DNA of 64,000 nucleotides from Streptomyces sp. NBC_01485 (GCF_036227125.1 NZ_CP109435.1:5084001-5148000), one strand, 5' to 3'. Positions 41,732-50,078 are shown, counted from the stretch's first letter. Notes: a model not told the origin generated them from the sequence alone. Numbers and translations: made by a program.

Positions 41732-42063
41732 CCACACCACCCGACGACCGCTCCTTCCGCCGCGAAATGGCCACCGCCTACCGCTCCGGCTGGCACTTCA
41801 TCGACCTGGTCACCGCCATCCCCCACAGTGGTGACTCGTTGATGGTGACGGTCTTCGGTGAGCCGGTCGTCGTGACGCGCGACGAGGACGAGGACGTACG
41901 GGCCTACCGGTGCCTGCGCAAGCCCCGGGGGGCGCCGCAGCCCGTGCGGTGCGCCATTCGTTACGGAATGATCTTTGTGAACCTGGACCAGCGGGACCAC
42001 CGGCTCGACGAGCCCGAGGTGCCGCCCCTGAAGACCATCTCAGCCACCCCCCGCAGTGCCTGA
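41728..42063 (+). CDS. Small degenerate Rieske-like protein coupled to the DSTW peptide
   Basis: 111 aa. The framework recalls the Rieske domain of ring-hydroxylating oxygenases: SGWHFIDLVTAIPHSGD, LMVTVFGEPVVVTRDEDEDV, RAYRCLRKPRGAPQPVRC, YGMIFVNLDQRD. In true Rieske domains the [2Fe-2S] ligands are CxH and CxxH. Here Cys62 and Cys75 remain, but the histidines are Arg64 (CLR) and Arg78 (CAIR). The spacing between the pairs is also shorter. A normal Rieske cluster is therefore unlikely; a binding or chaperone role, or a different metal site, is possible. No oxygenase catalytic domain follows. ATG 41728 overlaps the peptide stop, so both are made together. Confidence 0.65.
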   Translation: MTTPPDDRSFRREMATAYRSGWHFIDLVTAIPHSGDSLMVTVFGEPVVVTRDEDEDVRAYRCLRKPRGAPQPVRCAIRYGMIFVNLDQRDHRLDEPEVPPLKTISATPRSA

Positions 42064-42108
42064 CGCGATTCCCCCGTCGTAAAAAAGATCGCTCAGGCGC
42101 TTCCCCCG

Positions 42109-42149
42109 GCAGCGGCGTCACCGTGACCTGAACACGGTGACGCCGCTGC
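42109..42149. terminator. Strong bidirectional terminator
   Basis: Perfect 17-bp inverted repeat GCAGCGGCGTCACCGTG / CACGGTGACGCCGCTGC with a 7-nt loop, between the peptide operon and the convergent PPOX gene. It should stop transcription from both sides. Confidence 0.85.
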
Positions 42150-42219
42150 AGTTTGCGGGGACATTTCCGGTTATGGGCCCGCTTGAGCGTTGGCCGGAAA
42201 TCGACGGGGGCGGATTCGG

Positions 42220-42633
42220 TCAGCCGCGTCCCATCGCCCGGGTCAGCTCGATCTCGATCACCACGCGCGCGGGGTTCGGGCTCGGCGTGCGCCCGTAGCG
42301 CCCCGCGTACCGGCGCTCGGCCTCCGCCACCCGCTCCGGCTCGCCGCGGACGTACGCGCGCCCCTCCAGGGTGGCCCACCGCCCCCCGTCCACCTGGCAC
42401 ACCGCGACCCGGGCGCCGCCGGTGCCCGCCGCCAGGACGTTGCCCACCTTCGTGCTGCCCTTGAGGGCGATGACCCGCGCGAGGCGCGCCCCGGGGTCGT
42501 ACGTCACGCCGACCGGAACCACGTGCGGGCTGCCGTCCGGGCGTGATGTGGTCAGGGTGCACAGATGCCGTTCGTGCCAGAAGGAGAGATACGACGCGTC
42601 CGGGGCGCCCGGGTCCTGGGGGTATGCGGCCAT
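42220..42633 (-). CDS. Pyridoxamine 5'-phosphate oxidase-fold (F420/FMN-binding) family protein
   Basis: 137 aa from ATG 42633. Split-barrel flavin-binding pattern: YLSFWHERHLCTLTTSRPDG, SPHVVPVGVTYDPGARLARV, LKGSTKVGNVLAAGTGGARV and WATLEGRAYVRGEPERVAEA. This group binds FMN or F420 and is usually redox-active toward small molecules; the exact substrate is not predictable. A longer minus-strand frame extends through clpB but is only a shadow. Divergent from clpB across the HAIR site. Confidence 0.85.
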   Translation of the reverse strand: MAAYPQDPGAPDASYLSFWHERHLCTLTTSRPDGSPHVVPVGVTYDPGARLARVIALKGSTKVGNVLAAGTGGARVAVCQVDGGRWATLEGRAYVRGEPERVAEAERRYAGRYGRTPSPNPARVVIEIELTRAMGRG

Positions 42634-42673
42634 GGTTCCGGAACCTACTGCGTCCCGAACCGGTCTTCCACAC

Positions 42674-42694
42674 CTTGAGCGGAATGGACTCAAC
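42674..42694. promoter_or_regulatory. HAIR-type HspR operator of clpB
   Basis: CTTGAGC-GGAATGG-ACTCAAC, two mismatches to the HAIR consensus, 72 bp before the clpB start. It links clpB to the HspR regulon encoded at 8533. Confidence 0.85.
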
Positions 42695-42704
42695 TTTGTG
42701 TAGG

Positions 42705-42717
42705 CTGACTGAGTCAG
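42705..42717. promoter_or_regulatory. Palindrome in the clpB leader/promoter
   Basis: CTGACT-G-AGTCAG, perfect 6-bp arms, directly behind a TAGGCT -10-like sequence. It may mark the transcription start region or a second operator. Confidence 0.4.
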
Positions 42718-42765
42718 TAACGGGTAGTGAACGGGTAGCGCTGACGCGAGGAGGAGACAGCAGAC

Positions 42766-45390
42766 GTGGACGCCGAGCTGACCAACCGGAGCCGGGACGC
42801 GATCAACGCGGCCAGCAACAGGGCCGTGTCCCAAGGGCACGCCGACCTCACCCCTGCCCATCTGCTGCTCGCGCTGCTCCAGGGCCAGGAAAACGAGAAC
42901 ATCACCGACCTGTTGGCCGCTGTGGACGCGGACCAGGCCGCCGTCCGCGCGGGCGCCGACAAGGTGCTCGGCTCGCTGCCCAGCGTGACCGGGTCGACCG
43001 TCGCGCCCCCGCAGCCCAGCCGCGAGCTGCTCGCCGTCATCGCCGACGCGCAGAGCCGGGCCCGCGATCTCGGCGACGAGTACCTGTCCACCGAGCACCT
43101 GCTCCTCGGCATCGCCGCCAAGGGCGGCCAGGCGGGTGACGTGCTCACCCAGCAGGGCGCGACGGCGAAGAAGCTCCAGGACGCCTTCCAGAAGGCCCGC
43201 GGCGGGCGCCGGGTGACCAGCGCCGACCCCGAGGGCCACTACAAGGCCCTGGAGAAGTTCGGTACGGACTTCACGGCCGCCGCCCGCGAGGGCAAGCTCG
43301 ACCCCGTCATCGGGCGGGACCAGGAGATCCGGCGGGTCGTGCAGGTGCTGTCGCGCCGTACGAAGAACAACCCCGTGCTGATCGGCGAGCCCGGCGTCGG
43401 CAAGACCGCCGTCGTCGAGGGGCTGGCGCAGCGGATCGTGAAGGGGGACGTCCCGGAGTCGCTGAAGAACAAGCGGCTCGTGGCGCTCGACCTCGGCGCG
43501 ATGGTGGCCGGCGCCAAGTACCGGGGCGAGTTCGAGGAGCGGCTGAAGACCGTCCTGGCCGAGATCAAGGGCTCCGACGGCCAGATCATCACCTTCATCG
43601 ACGAGCTGCACACGGTCGTCGGCGCGGGCGCCGGCGGCGATTCCGCGATGGACGCCGGCAACATGCTCAAGCCGATGCTCGCGCGCGGTGAGCTGCGCAT
43701 GGTCGGCGCGACGACGCTGGACGAGTACCGGGAGCGGATCGAGAAGGACCCGGCGCTGGAGCGCCGCTTCCAGCAGGTGCTGGTGGCCGAGCCGTCCGTC
43801 GAGGACACGATCGCGATCCTGCGCGGGCTCAAGGGCCGTTACGAGGCCCACCACAAGGTGCAGATCGCGGACGCGGCCCTGGTCGCCGCCGCGACCCTCT
43901 CCGACCGGTACATCACCTCCCGCTTCCTCCCCGACAAGGCCATCGACCTGGTCGACGAGGCCGCCTCCCGCCTCCGTATGGAGATCGACTCCTCGCCGGT
44001 CGAGATCGACGAGCTCCAGCGGTCCGTGGACCGGCTGAAGATGGAGGAGCTGGCGCTCAGCAAGGAGACCGACGCGGCCTCCCGCGAGCGCCTGGAGAAG
44101 CTGCGCCGCGACCTCGCCGACAAGGAGGAGGAGCTGCGCGGCCTCAACGCCAGGTGGGAGAAGGAGAAGCAGTCCCTCAACCGGGTCGGCGAGCTGAAGG
44201 AGAAGCTCGACGAACTGCGCGGCCAGGCCGAACGCGCCCAGCGCGACGGCGACTTCGACACCGCCAGCAAGCTGCTGTACGGCGAGATCCCGACCCTGGA
44301 ACGCGACCTGGAGGAAGCCTCCGAGGCCGAGGAGGAGGCGTCGAAGGACACCATGGTCAAGGAGGAGGTCGGCTCGGACGACATCGCCGACGTCGTCGCC
44401 TCCTGGACCGGCATCCCGGCCGGCCGCCTCCTGGAGGGCGAGACACGCAAGCTGCTGCGCATGGAGGACGAGCTCGGCCGCCGCCTGATCGGCCAGTCGG
44501 AGGCCGTCCAGGCCGTCTCGGACGCCGTACGCCGTTCCCGCGCGGGCATCGCCGACCCCGACCGCCCCACCGGCTCGTTCCTCTTCCTCGGCCCGACGGG
44601 CGTCGGCAAGACCGAGCTGGCGAAGGCCCTCGCCGACTTCCTCTTCGACGACGAGCGGGCCATGATCCGCATCGACATGTCGGAGTACGGCGAGAAGCAC
44701 AGCGTCGCCCGCCTCGTCGGCGCGCCGCCCGGCTACGTCGGCTACGAGGAGGGCGGCCAGCTCACCGAGGCGGTGCGCAGGCGCCCGTACAGCGTGGTCC
44801 TGCTGGACGAGGTGGAGAAGGCGCACCCGGAGGTCTTCGACGTCCTGCTCCAGGTGCTGGACGACGGCCGGCTCACCGACGGCCAGGGCCGCACGGTCGA
44901 CTTCCGCAACACGATCCTGGTCCTGACGTCCAACCTGGGCAGCCAGTACCTCGTGGACCCCGTCCCGACGGAGGCGGAGAAGAAGCAGCGCGTCCTGGAG
45001 GTGGTCCGGGCGTCCTTCAAGCCGGAGTTCCTCAACCGGCTCGACGACCTGGTCGTCTTCTCGGCCCTGAACAAGGAGGAGCTGGGCCGGATCGCCCGCC
45101 TCCAGATCGACCGCCTCGCCAAGCGGCTCGCCGAACGCCGCCTCACCCTGGAGGTCACCGACGCGGCCCTGACCTGGCTCGCCGACGAGGGCAACGACCC
45201 GGCGTACGGCGCCCGCCCGCTGCGCCGCCTGGTCCAGACGGCCATCGGCGACCGCCTCGCCAAGGAGATCCTCGCGGGCGAGGTCAAGGACGGCGACACG
45301 GTCCGGGTGGACGCGTTCGGGGACGGCCTGATCGTCGGCCGGGCGGAGACAGGCGAGACGACAGCCAGGACGACAGCCAAGACGCTGTAA
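42766..45390 (+). CDS. clpB: ATP-dependent disaggregase ClpB
   Basis: 874-aa Hsp100 chaperone that pulls polypeptides out of aggregates with DnaK/DnaJ/GrpE. The N-terminal Clp repeat domain comes first (ELTNRSRDAINAASNRAVSQ, LTPAHLLLALLQG). AAA-1 has Walker A GEPGVGKTAVVEG and IIDE-type VITFIDELHTVVG. A ~120-residue coiled-coil middle domain (KLRRDLADKEEELRGLNARW) identifies ClpB rather than ClpA/ClpC. AAA-2 has GPTGVGKTELAKAL and VVLLDEVEKAHPEV, with sensor 2 GARPLRR. It is full length. GTG 42766 follows GAGGAGA. Regulated by HspR through the HAIR site. Confidence 0.98.
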   Translation: MDAELTNRSRDAINAASNRAVSQGHADLTPAHLLLALLQGQENENITDLLAAVDADQAAVRAGADKVLGSLPSVTGSTVAPPQPSRELLAVIADAQSRARDLGDEYLSTEHLLLGIAAKGGQAGDVLTQQGATAKKLQDAFQKARGGRRVTSADPEGHYKALEKFGTDFTAAAREGKLDPVIGRDQEIRRVVQVLSRRTKNNPVLIGEPGVGKTAVVEGLAQRIVKGDVPESLKNKRLVALDLGAMVAGAKYRGEFEERLKTVLAEIKGSDGQIITFIDELHTVVGAGAGGDSAMDAGNMLKPMLARGELRMVGATTLDEYRERIEKDPALERRFQQVLVAEPSVEDTIAILRGLKGRYEAHHKVQIADAALVAAATLSDRYITSRFLPDKAIDLVDEAASRLRMEIDSSPVEIDELQRSVDRLKMEELALSKETDAASRERLEKLRRDLADKEEELRGLNARWEKEKQSLNRVGELKEKLDELRGQAERAQRDGDFDTASKLLYGEIPTLERDLEEASEAEEEASKDTMVKEEVGSDDIADVVASWTGIPAGRLLEGETRKLLRMEDELGRRLIGQSEAVQAVSDAVRRSRAGIADPDRPTGSFLFLGPTGVGKTELAKALADFLFDDERAMIRIDMSEYGEKHSVARLVGAPPGYVGYEEGGQLTEAVRRRPYSVVLLDEVEKAHPEVFDVLLQVLDDGRLTDGQGRTVDFRNTILVLTSNLGSQYLVDPVPTEAEKKQRVLEVVRASFKPEFLNRLDDLVVFSALNKEELGRIARLQIDRLAKRLAERRLTLEVTDAALTWLADEGNDPAYGARPLRRLVQTAIGDRLAKEILAGEVKDGDTVRVDAFGDGLIVGRAETGETTARTTAKTL

Positions 45391-45399
45391 CGCCCCCGG

Positions 45400-45627
45400 T
45401 CACCTCACCTCGTTCACGACGTTCTCGTACCGGGTGTCCTGCGTCTGCCGGGCACCATGGTCGGAGGAGTCCTCGGTCAGCACCCAGACGCCGATCAGCA
45501 CCAGCAGGCCCACCACCAGCAGCACCGGCAGCGCCAGGATCGCCGCCAGCACGCCCCACCTGGTGCCGCCCCGCGTCTGCGGCTGTGCCTCCGGCCGCGC
45601 GTCCGCTTCGCTTCGCTCGTTCGCCAC
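45400..45627 (-). CDS. Small single-pass membrane protein
   Basis: 75 aa from GTG 45627, preceded by GGAGGGG with six bases spacing; an ATG 15 bases earlier overlaps that ribosome-binding site. Polar N-terminus (RSEADARPEAQPQTRGG), one long helix (WGVLAAILALPVLLVVGLLVLIGVWV), short outside tail. Unknown. Convergent with clpB, nine bases apart. Confidence 0.6.
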   Translation of the reverse strand: MANERSEADARPEAQPQTRGGTRWGVLAAILALPVLLVVGLLVLIGVWVLTEDSSDHGARQTQDTRYENVVNEVR

Positions 45628-45667
45628 GTGATTCCCCTCCATCTGTCACCGCTCCTTCGTGCAACAG

Positions 45668-45704
45668 GCCGGATCATGTCAGCTCAGGGCTGACATGATC
45701 CGGC
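45668..45704. promoter_or_regulatory. Perfect 16-bp inverted repeat between divergent genes
   Basis: GCCGGATCATGTCAGC-TCAGG-GCTGACATGATCCGGC lies in the 142-bp gap between two divergent starts (45627 minus, 45770 plus). That position favours an operator or cruciform over a terminator. Confidence 0.65.
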
Positions 45705-45769
45705 TGGGCTTGCCACCCCCCTCCCTGCATGGGGGAGGATGGCGGAATCCGTACGAAGGGAAAATCACG

Positions 45770-46387
45770 GTGAGCATCGACCCGTCCTCGATTCCGAACT
45801 TCGGGGGCCAGCCCGAGCCGCAGCCCCAGGGGGGAGCGGCGGGCCCCGTCGTCCCGGATCAGGACCTCGTGAAGCAGCTCCTGGACCAGATGGAGCTGAA
45901 GTACGTCGTCGACGACGAGGGTGACCTCGCGGCGCCGTGGGAGGAGTTCCGTACGTACTTCATGTTCCGCGGCGAGGGTGACCAGATGGTCTACTCGGTG
46001 CGGACGTTCTACGACCGGCCCCACGGCATCGACGACAAGGCGCAGATCCTCGAGTCGATCGACGACTGGAACCGGCGCACCCTGTGGCCGAAGGTCTACA
46101 CCCACACCCACGACGACGGCACCGTCCGCCTCATCGGCGAGGCGCAACTGCTGATCGGCGCCGGCGTGAACATCGAGCTGTTCGTCTCCTCGACGGTGAG
46201 CTGGGTGCGCGCGGCGATCGAGTTCGACAAGTGGCTCGTGGAGCAGCTCGGCCTCGAGCCGACGGCCGAGAAGGCCGACGAGAAGCCCGAGGGCACGGCC
46301 GAGGAGAAGGCCGAGGGCACGACTGAGCAGAAGCCCGAGGAGAAGGCGGAAGGCAAGGCCGACGAGAAGCCCGAGGGCGACGAGTAG
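45770..46387 (+). CDS. YbjN-domain protein with acidic/basic repeat tail
   Basis: 205 aa from GTG 45770, with GAAGGG nine bases upstream. The YbjN fold is recognised from LVKQLLDQMELKYVVDDEGD, WEEFRTYFMFRGEGDQMVYS, DWNRRTLWPKVYTHTHDDGT and IELFVSSTVSWVRAAIEFDK. This fold resembles type III secretion chaperones and is of unknown function in Streptomyces. The C-terminal ~50 residues are a degenerate repeat of (A/E)EK(A/P)EG, highly charged and helical. Divergent from the small membrane protein. Confidence 0.85.
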   Translation: MSIDPSSIPNFGGQPEPQPQGGAAGPVVPDQDLVKQLLDQMELKYVVDDEGDLAAPWEEFRTYFMFRGEGDQMVYSVRTFYDRPHGIDDKAQILESIDDWNRRTLWPKVYTHTHDDGTVRLIGEAQLLIGAGVNIELFVSSTVSWVRAAIEFDKWLVEQLGLEPTAEKADEKPEGTAEEKAEGTTEQKPEEKAEGKADEKPEGDE

Positions 46388-46569
46388 GTCCGCGCTCCCC
46401 CCATCGCCCACGCGGCCCCGTCCACAGCCTGTGGACGGGGCCGCGGCGTTTCGGCCCGCCCGGGGTGGAGGCGGTGGAGACGAAGATCTCCATCCCCGTC
46501 CGTTTGATCGGCCCATGACACTATCTTGGGTCCGGCCGAATGGACACGCACAGGGAGGGCCGCGCGACG

Positions 46570-47310
46570 ATGAGTCAGCGTTCGGGGGTCGGCACACTGG
46601 CGGAACTGCTGCGCGGACACCGGTTCGCGGCCGGGCTCGGCCAGCGGGCGCTCACCGGGCGGGCGGGGATCAGCGTCCGGACCCTGCGGTATCTGGAGCA
46701 GGGGCAGATCCGTCGGCCGCACGCCGACTCGGTCCAGCGCCTGGCCGTCGCGCTGGACCTGCCCGACGCCGCGCGCACCCGGCTGCTGGCGGCCGTCGAA
46801 GCCGCGGCGGCCTCGCCGCGGACGGCAGGAGTGCGGGTGACGGTCCTCGGCCCGCTGGCGCTGCACCGTGCCGGCGGCCCCGTCGAGATCCCGTCGACGT
46901 TGCAGCGCAGCCTGCTGGGGCGGGGTGGCCGCGGAGCGGATTCCCGGGACACCGGAGGCCGCGGCCGATCTGTACCTCACGCTGTGCGCCGGGCGGCGGA
47001 TGCTGGTCGTGCCGGACAACGCCGCGGACGCGGAGCAGGTGCGGCCGCTGCTGCCCGGCGGGCCCGGCTGCGTGGTGCTGGTCACCAGCCGCGACCGGCT
47101 GGCCGGGCTGGCCGCCCGGGACGGCGCCCGGCGTATCGGGGTGGACGTGCTGGCCCCGAGGAGTCCCGGCTGCTGTTGTCACGCACGCTCGGCGTGGCCA
47201 GGGTCGACGCGGACCCGCAGGCCGCGGCCGACGCCGCACCCGAACGGCAAGGGAAAACCCCTGGTGGCAGGGGCGATGCGGCAAGAACCGGCAAGGCGGC
47301 CGGGATGCCG
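46570..47310 (+). pseudogene. Decayed AfsR/SARP-NB-ARC-type regulator
   Basis: ATG 46570 starts an intact XRE helix-turn-helix (AELLRGHRFAAGLGQRALTG, ISVRTLRYLEQGQIRRPHAD), then VRVTVLGPLALHRAGGPVEI, the normal start of an OmpR-type domain. Near 46920 the frame breaks. The next frame reads LVVPDNAADAEQVRPLLPGG and CVVLVTSRDRLAGLAARDGA, the end of an NB-ARC ATPase. Around 47155 sense returns to the first frame (ESRLLLSRTLGVARVDADPQ). The OmpR/BTAD region and P-loop are missing, so the gene has an internal deletion plus at least two frame changes. Intact family members are 600-1000 aa. Confidence 0.75.
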
Positions 47311-47371
47311 GGCACCGGAGGTTCGCGGGGCGTTCGCAGCGGCTTCGGCCGTGCTCGGTCCTTGAATCCTG

Positions 47372-47632
47372 TCAGCTCTCGTAGTGGTAGCGGCACTGCG
47401 CGATCAGGACGCCGTCCTCGGTGGCCTTGTAGATCAGTCGGTGCTCGTCGTTGATGCGGCGCGACCAGTAGCCCTGGAAGCCGTGCTTGAGCGGTTCCGG
47501 TTTGCCGATCCCCTCGTTGCCGTTCCGGGCGATGTCCGCGATGAGCGTGTTGATGCGCTTCAGGATCTTCCGGTCCTGAAGTTGCCACCACAGGTAGTCC
47601 TCCCAGGCGCGGGAGGAGAAGGTGATCTTCAA
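47372..47632 (-). CDS. yoeB: YoeB-family mRNA interferase toxin
   Basis: 86 aa RelE-fold toxin that cleaves mRNA at the ribosomal A site. Family signs: FSSRAWEDYLWWQLQDRKIL, KPEPLKHGFQGYWSRRINDE and HRLIYKATEDGVLIAQCRYH followed by YES. The catalytic set (Glu in KPEPL, Arg in HRLIY, His-Tyr at the C-terminus) is kept. It lies 10 bp behind yefM in the same operon, the usual antitoxin-first order. Confidence 0.95.
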   Translation of the reverse strand: MKITFSSRAWEDYLWWQLQDRKILKRINTLIADIARNGNEGIGKPEPLKHGFQGYWSRRINDEHRLIYKATEDGVLIAQCRYHYES

Positions 47633-47642
47633 CTCGCGGCCC

Positions 47643-47900
47643 TTATTCGTCGGTGGTCAGCTCGCGCACGGTGCCGCCGCCGTTTTCCAGCTCGTCGATG
47701 GACGCGAGTAGGCGCCGGGCGTTCGCCGGGCTTCGCAGCAGGTACGCCGTCTCTTTGAGGGACTCGTAGTCCTCCAGGGAAACGATGACGACCGGCTCGC
47801 GTCCGGCCCGGGTGATAACGACCTCTTCGCGGTCATCGGTGACGGAGTTGAGCACCTCGGCATACCGTGCGCGCGACTCGGAATACGTCATGGTCTTCAC
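47643..47900 (-). CDS. yefM: YefM/Phd-family antitoxin
   Basis: 85 aa. MTYSESRARYAEVLNSVTDD, EVVITRAGREPVVIVSLEDY and ESLKETAYLLRSPANARRLL are classic Phd/YefM sequence; the acidic C-terminal part wraps the toxin. GTG 47900 follows GGAGG. The antitoxin and the YoeB-YefM complex normally repress their own promoter at TGTACA-type palindromes, one of which is present just upstream. Confidence 0.95.
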   Translation of the reverse strand: MKTMTYSESRARYAEVLNSVTDDREEVVITRAGREPVVIVSLEDYESLKETAYLLRSPANARRLLASIDELENGGGTVRELTTDE

Positions 47901-47915
47901 AATCAGCCCTCCTTC

Positions 47916-47935
47916 ACGTACAAGAAACTGTACGT
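47916..47935 (-). promoter_or_regulatory. Putative YefM operator
   Basis: ACGTACA-AGAAAC-TGTACGT, perfect 7-bp arms with GTAC cores, 15 bp before the yefM start. YefM operators in other bacteria use TGTACA-cored palindromes. Confidence 0.7.
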
Positions 47936-48071
47936 CGCTCTTTGTGGTGCGGCAAGCACCGGAATGACGGCCGAGACTGGGCGGGCTCCGGCGCGAACGT
48001 CTCTGGCGGGAAGGGGCCGTCCATGAGCGTCGACGCGATCGTGCACACCGAGCGAGACGACGGCCCTTGGA

Positions 48072-50078
48072 TCAGCTGACCTTGACCGTCCAGGACGAGG
48101 AGTAGGTGTCCGTCAGATCGGTGGTACTCGGGCGGTAGACCCGTAGCTGCCACGTCCCCGCGCGCGAGAAGGCGATCTTCGCAGTGGCGCTGCCGCTGGT
48201 GGAGAGGGAGGCGCTGGTGAGGGTGACCCACGTGCCGTCCTTCTGACGGACCTGGAAGCGCAGTGCGGTCCCCTTTATGTAGGGGGAGCTGAGCGCCGTG
48301 TAGGACGCGGGCTTGCCGTGGACCGCGGTGGCACTCGGCTTGCTGACCGTGAGTACGGCCCTGACGTACGAGGTCAGGGTCTTGCTGGTCGAGGCAGCCC
48401 ACGTCAGGTTCTTCGCCGCGGTGACGGCACGCCAGGCGCCGTTGTACTTGGCGGTCGTGGTGTAGGAGGCCGTGCCGGTGCTGTCTGCGGTGACGGTCGC
48501 CTGGGTCTTCCAGGCGGTGGTTCCCGCCCGCTTGTACTGGAAACCGACCTTGGCACCGGCCGCGGGCTTGGCGCCTGTCTGGGCCACGGTGGCCGTGAAG
48601 GTCGCCTTGCTGCCGTAGGTGCTGGTGGCCGGGCCGGTCAGCCGGGTCGTCGTGGCGGCCAGGACGCGGATCGGCACGGTGCTGACGGTGGTGTCGCCGT
48701 ACTGGGAGACGATGGTCAGCGTGACGTCGTGCACCCCGGGGGTCGTGGTCCTCCAGGTGCCGGAGGGCCGCGCGGGATAGCTGCCGGTGGCGAACGTCGT
48801 ACCGTCGACGTCGAGGGTCCAGCGCTCGGCCCGGCTGACGCCGTCGGCGGCGGATGCCGTGGCGGCGTAGGTCCGGCTGCTGCCCGCTACGGGAAAGTCC
48901 TGGAAGCCGTCCGTCCAGGTCGGCGTGACCTCGGACACCACCGTGACCGGCAGGGCCGCCCGGCCGTGGGCGCCGCGGTTGTCGACCGTGTCGAACGTCA
49001 GCGTGTGGGCGCCGTACGGGAGCTGGCCGAGGTCGGCGAGGAAGCCCTCGGTGTTTCCCTCGTAGGTGTAGGCGCCGACCGGCGTCGTCGTCTGTGCCTT
49101 GCCGTCGAGCGACACGGTGGTGCTGACCGGGTAGGCGTAGTTGAGGTTGGACGGGAACGTCTTGTTGAGCGCCGACGGGTAGGCGTACTTCACGCTCACC
49201 GGCGTCTCGTCCGGGCGGATGACGGTGTCGAGCTTCGGCGTGATGGTGAAGCCGTGGTCGACCAGGGTGTCGGCCCGGACCGGGGAACCCGCGCGGCCGT
49301 CCTTGTCGTAGGCCACGAGGTAGATGCCTCCGGCGTGCAGGCCGGCCGGGACCGCACTCGTGTCCAGTGTGGTGGTCCACGTCGCGCCGCTTGCCGGGGC
49401 GGTCAGGTCGACAGGGGCGGGCCAGGCTCTGCTGGAGCTGAAGTACCGTACGCGCGAGACGCCGTTGTCGCCCGTTGCGCCGGCTCGCAGCGACAACTCG
49501 CCGTCCGCGGACAGGCCCACGGGCTTGTGGGTGGTCCAGGCGTCGGCGCCGGGCAGATCGGGCAGGGTGACGACCGGCCGCTTGTTGGCGACGGTGACTG
49601 CGGTGTCGGCTGTGACGGTTCGCGGGCGGGGGCTGTCCACCTCGATGTGGAGGGAGTTCGCGCCGTCGTTCACCAGCGGCGCGGCCACCCCGTTCGTGGC
49701 GCCTCCGAACTGCTGGGTGGCGGCGGTGTCCAGGGTCGCGTGCAGGGTGCAGGAGGGAAGGCAGTCTCCCGGGTTCAGGCTGAAGGTCTGCTTGACCGTG
49801 CCGGTGCCCTGGTACTCGGTGCCGCCGGTGATACTGACCACGGCCTCGGTCGGCTCGTCGTCCGGGTCCGCGTGCACCGTGAAGGTGACATCCGTCGTGC
49901 CGGTGATCGTCTGCCCGGCGCTGACCGTGCCGTCGCCTCCGGCGTCCGAGGAAATGCCGTCGAACGTGATCACGGCACCGGTGTCATCCGCGACAGCGGC
50001 CGACGTGGGCGCGACGGCGCACAGCACGGCAGCGCTCGCGGCAACGGCGAGCGATCTGACAGATCGGGATATACCCAC
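48072..50078 (-). CDS. Secreted Ig-like-repeat protein
   Basis: 668 aa from GTG 50078, chosen because GGAGGAGAG precedes it; a longer frame reaches 50135. Signal peptide SVRSLAVAASAAVLCAVAPT followed by ASA-type cleavage near SAAVADD. The mature protein is a chain of beta-sandwich-like domains. The C-terminal half contains the bacterial Ig-like pattern TTRLTGPATSTYGSKATFTA, KVGFQYKRAGTTAWKTQATV and SYTTTAKYNGAWRAVTAAKN. It ends in FSRAGTWQLRVYRPSTTDLT without a sortase motif or membrane anchor. Adhesion or a scaffold role is likely; no enzyme domain is visible. Confidence 0.82.
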   Translation of the reverse strand: MGISRSVRSLAVAASAAVLCAVAPTSAAVADDTGAVITFDGISSDAGGDGTVSAGQTITGTTDVTFTVHADPDDEPTEAVVSITGGTEYQGTGTVKQTFSLNPGDCLPSCTLHATLDTAATQQFGGATNGVAAPLVNDGANSLHIEVDSPRPRTVTADTAVTVANKRPVVTLPDLPGADAWTTHKPVGLSADGELSLRAGATGDNGVSRVRYFSSSRAWPAPVDLTAPASGATWTTTLDTSAVPAGLHAGGIYLVAYDKDGRAGSPVRADTLVDHGFTITPKLDTVIRPDETPVSVKYAYPSALNKTFPSNLNYAYPVSTTVSLDGKAQTTTPVGAYTYEGNTEGFLADLGQLPYGAHTLTFDTVDNRGAHGRAALPVTVVSEVTPTWTDGFQDFPVAGSSRTYAATASAADGVSRAERWTLDVDGTTFATGSYPARPSGTWRTTTPGVHDVTLTIVSQYGDTTVSTVPIRVLAATTTRLTGPATSTYGSKATFTATVAQTGAKPAAGAKVGFQYKRAGTTAWKTQATVTADSTGTASYTTTAKYNGAWRAVTAAKNLTWAASTSKTLTSYVRAVLTVSKPSATAVHGKPASYTALSSPYIKGTALRFQVRQKDGTWVTLTSASLSTSGSATAKIAFSRAGTWQLRVYRPSTTDLTDTYSSSWTVKVS

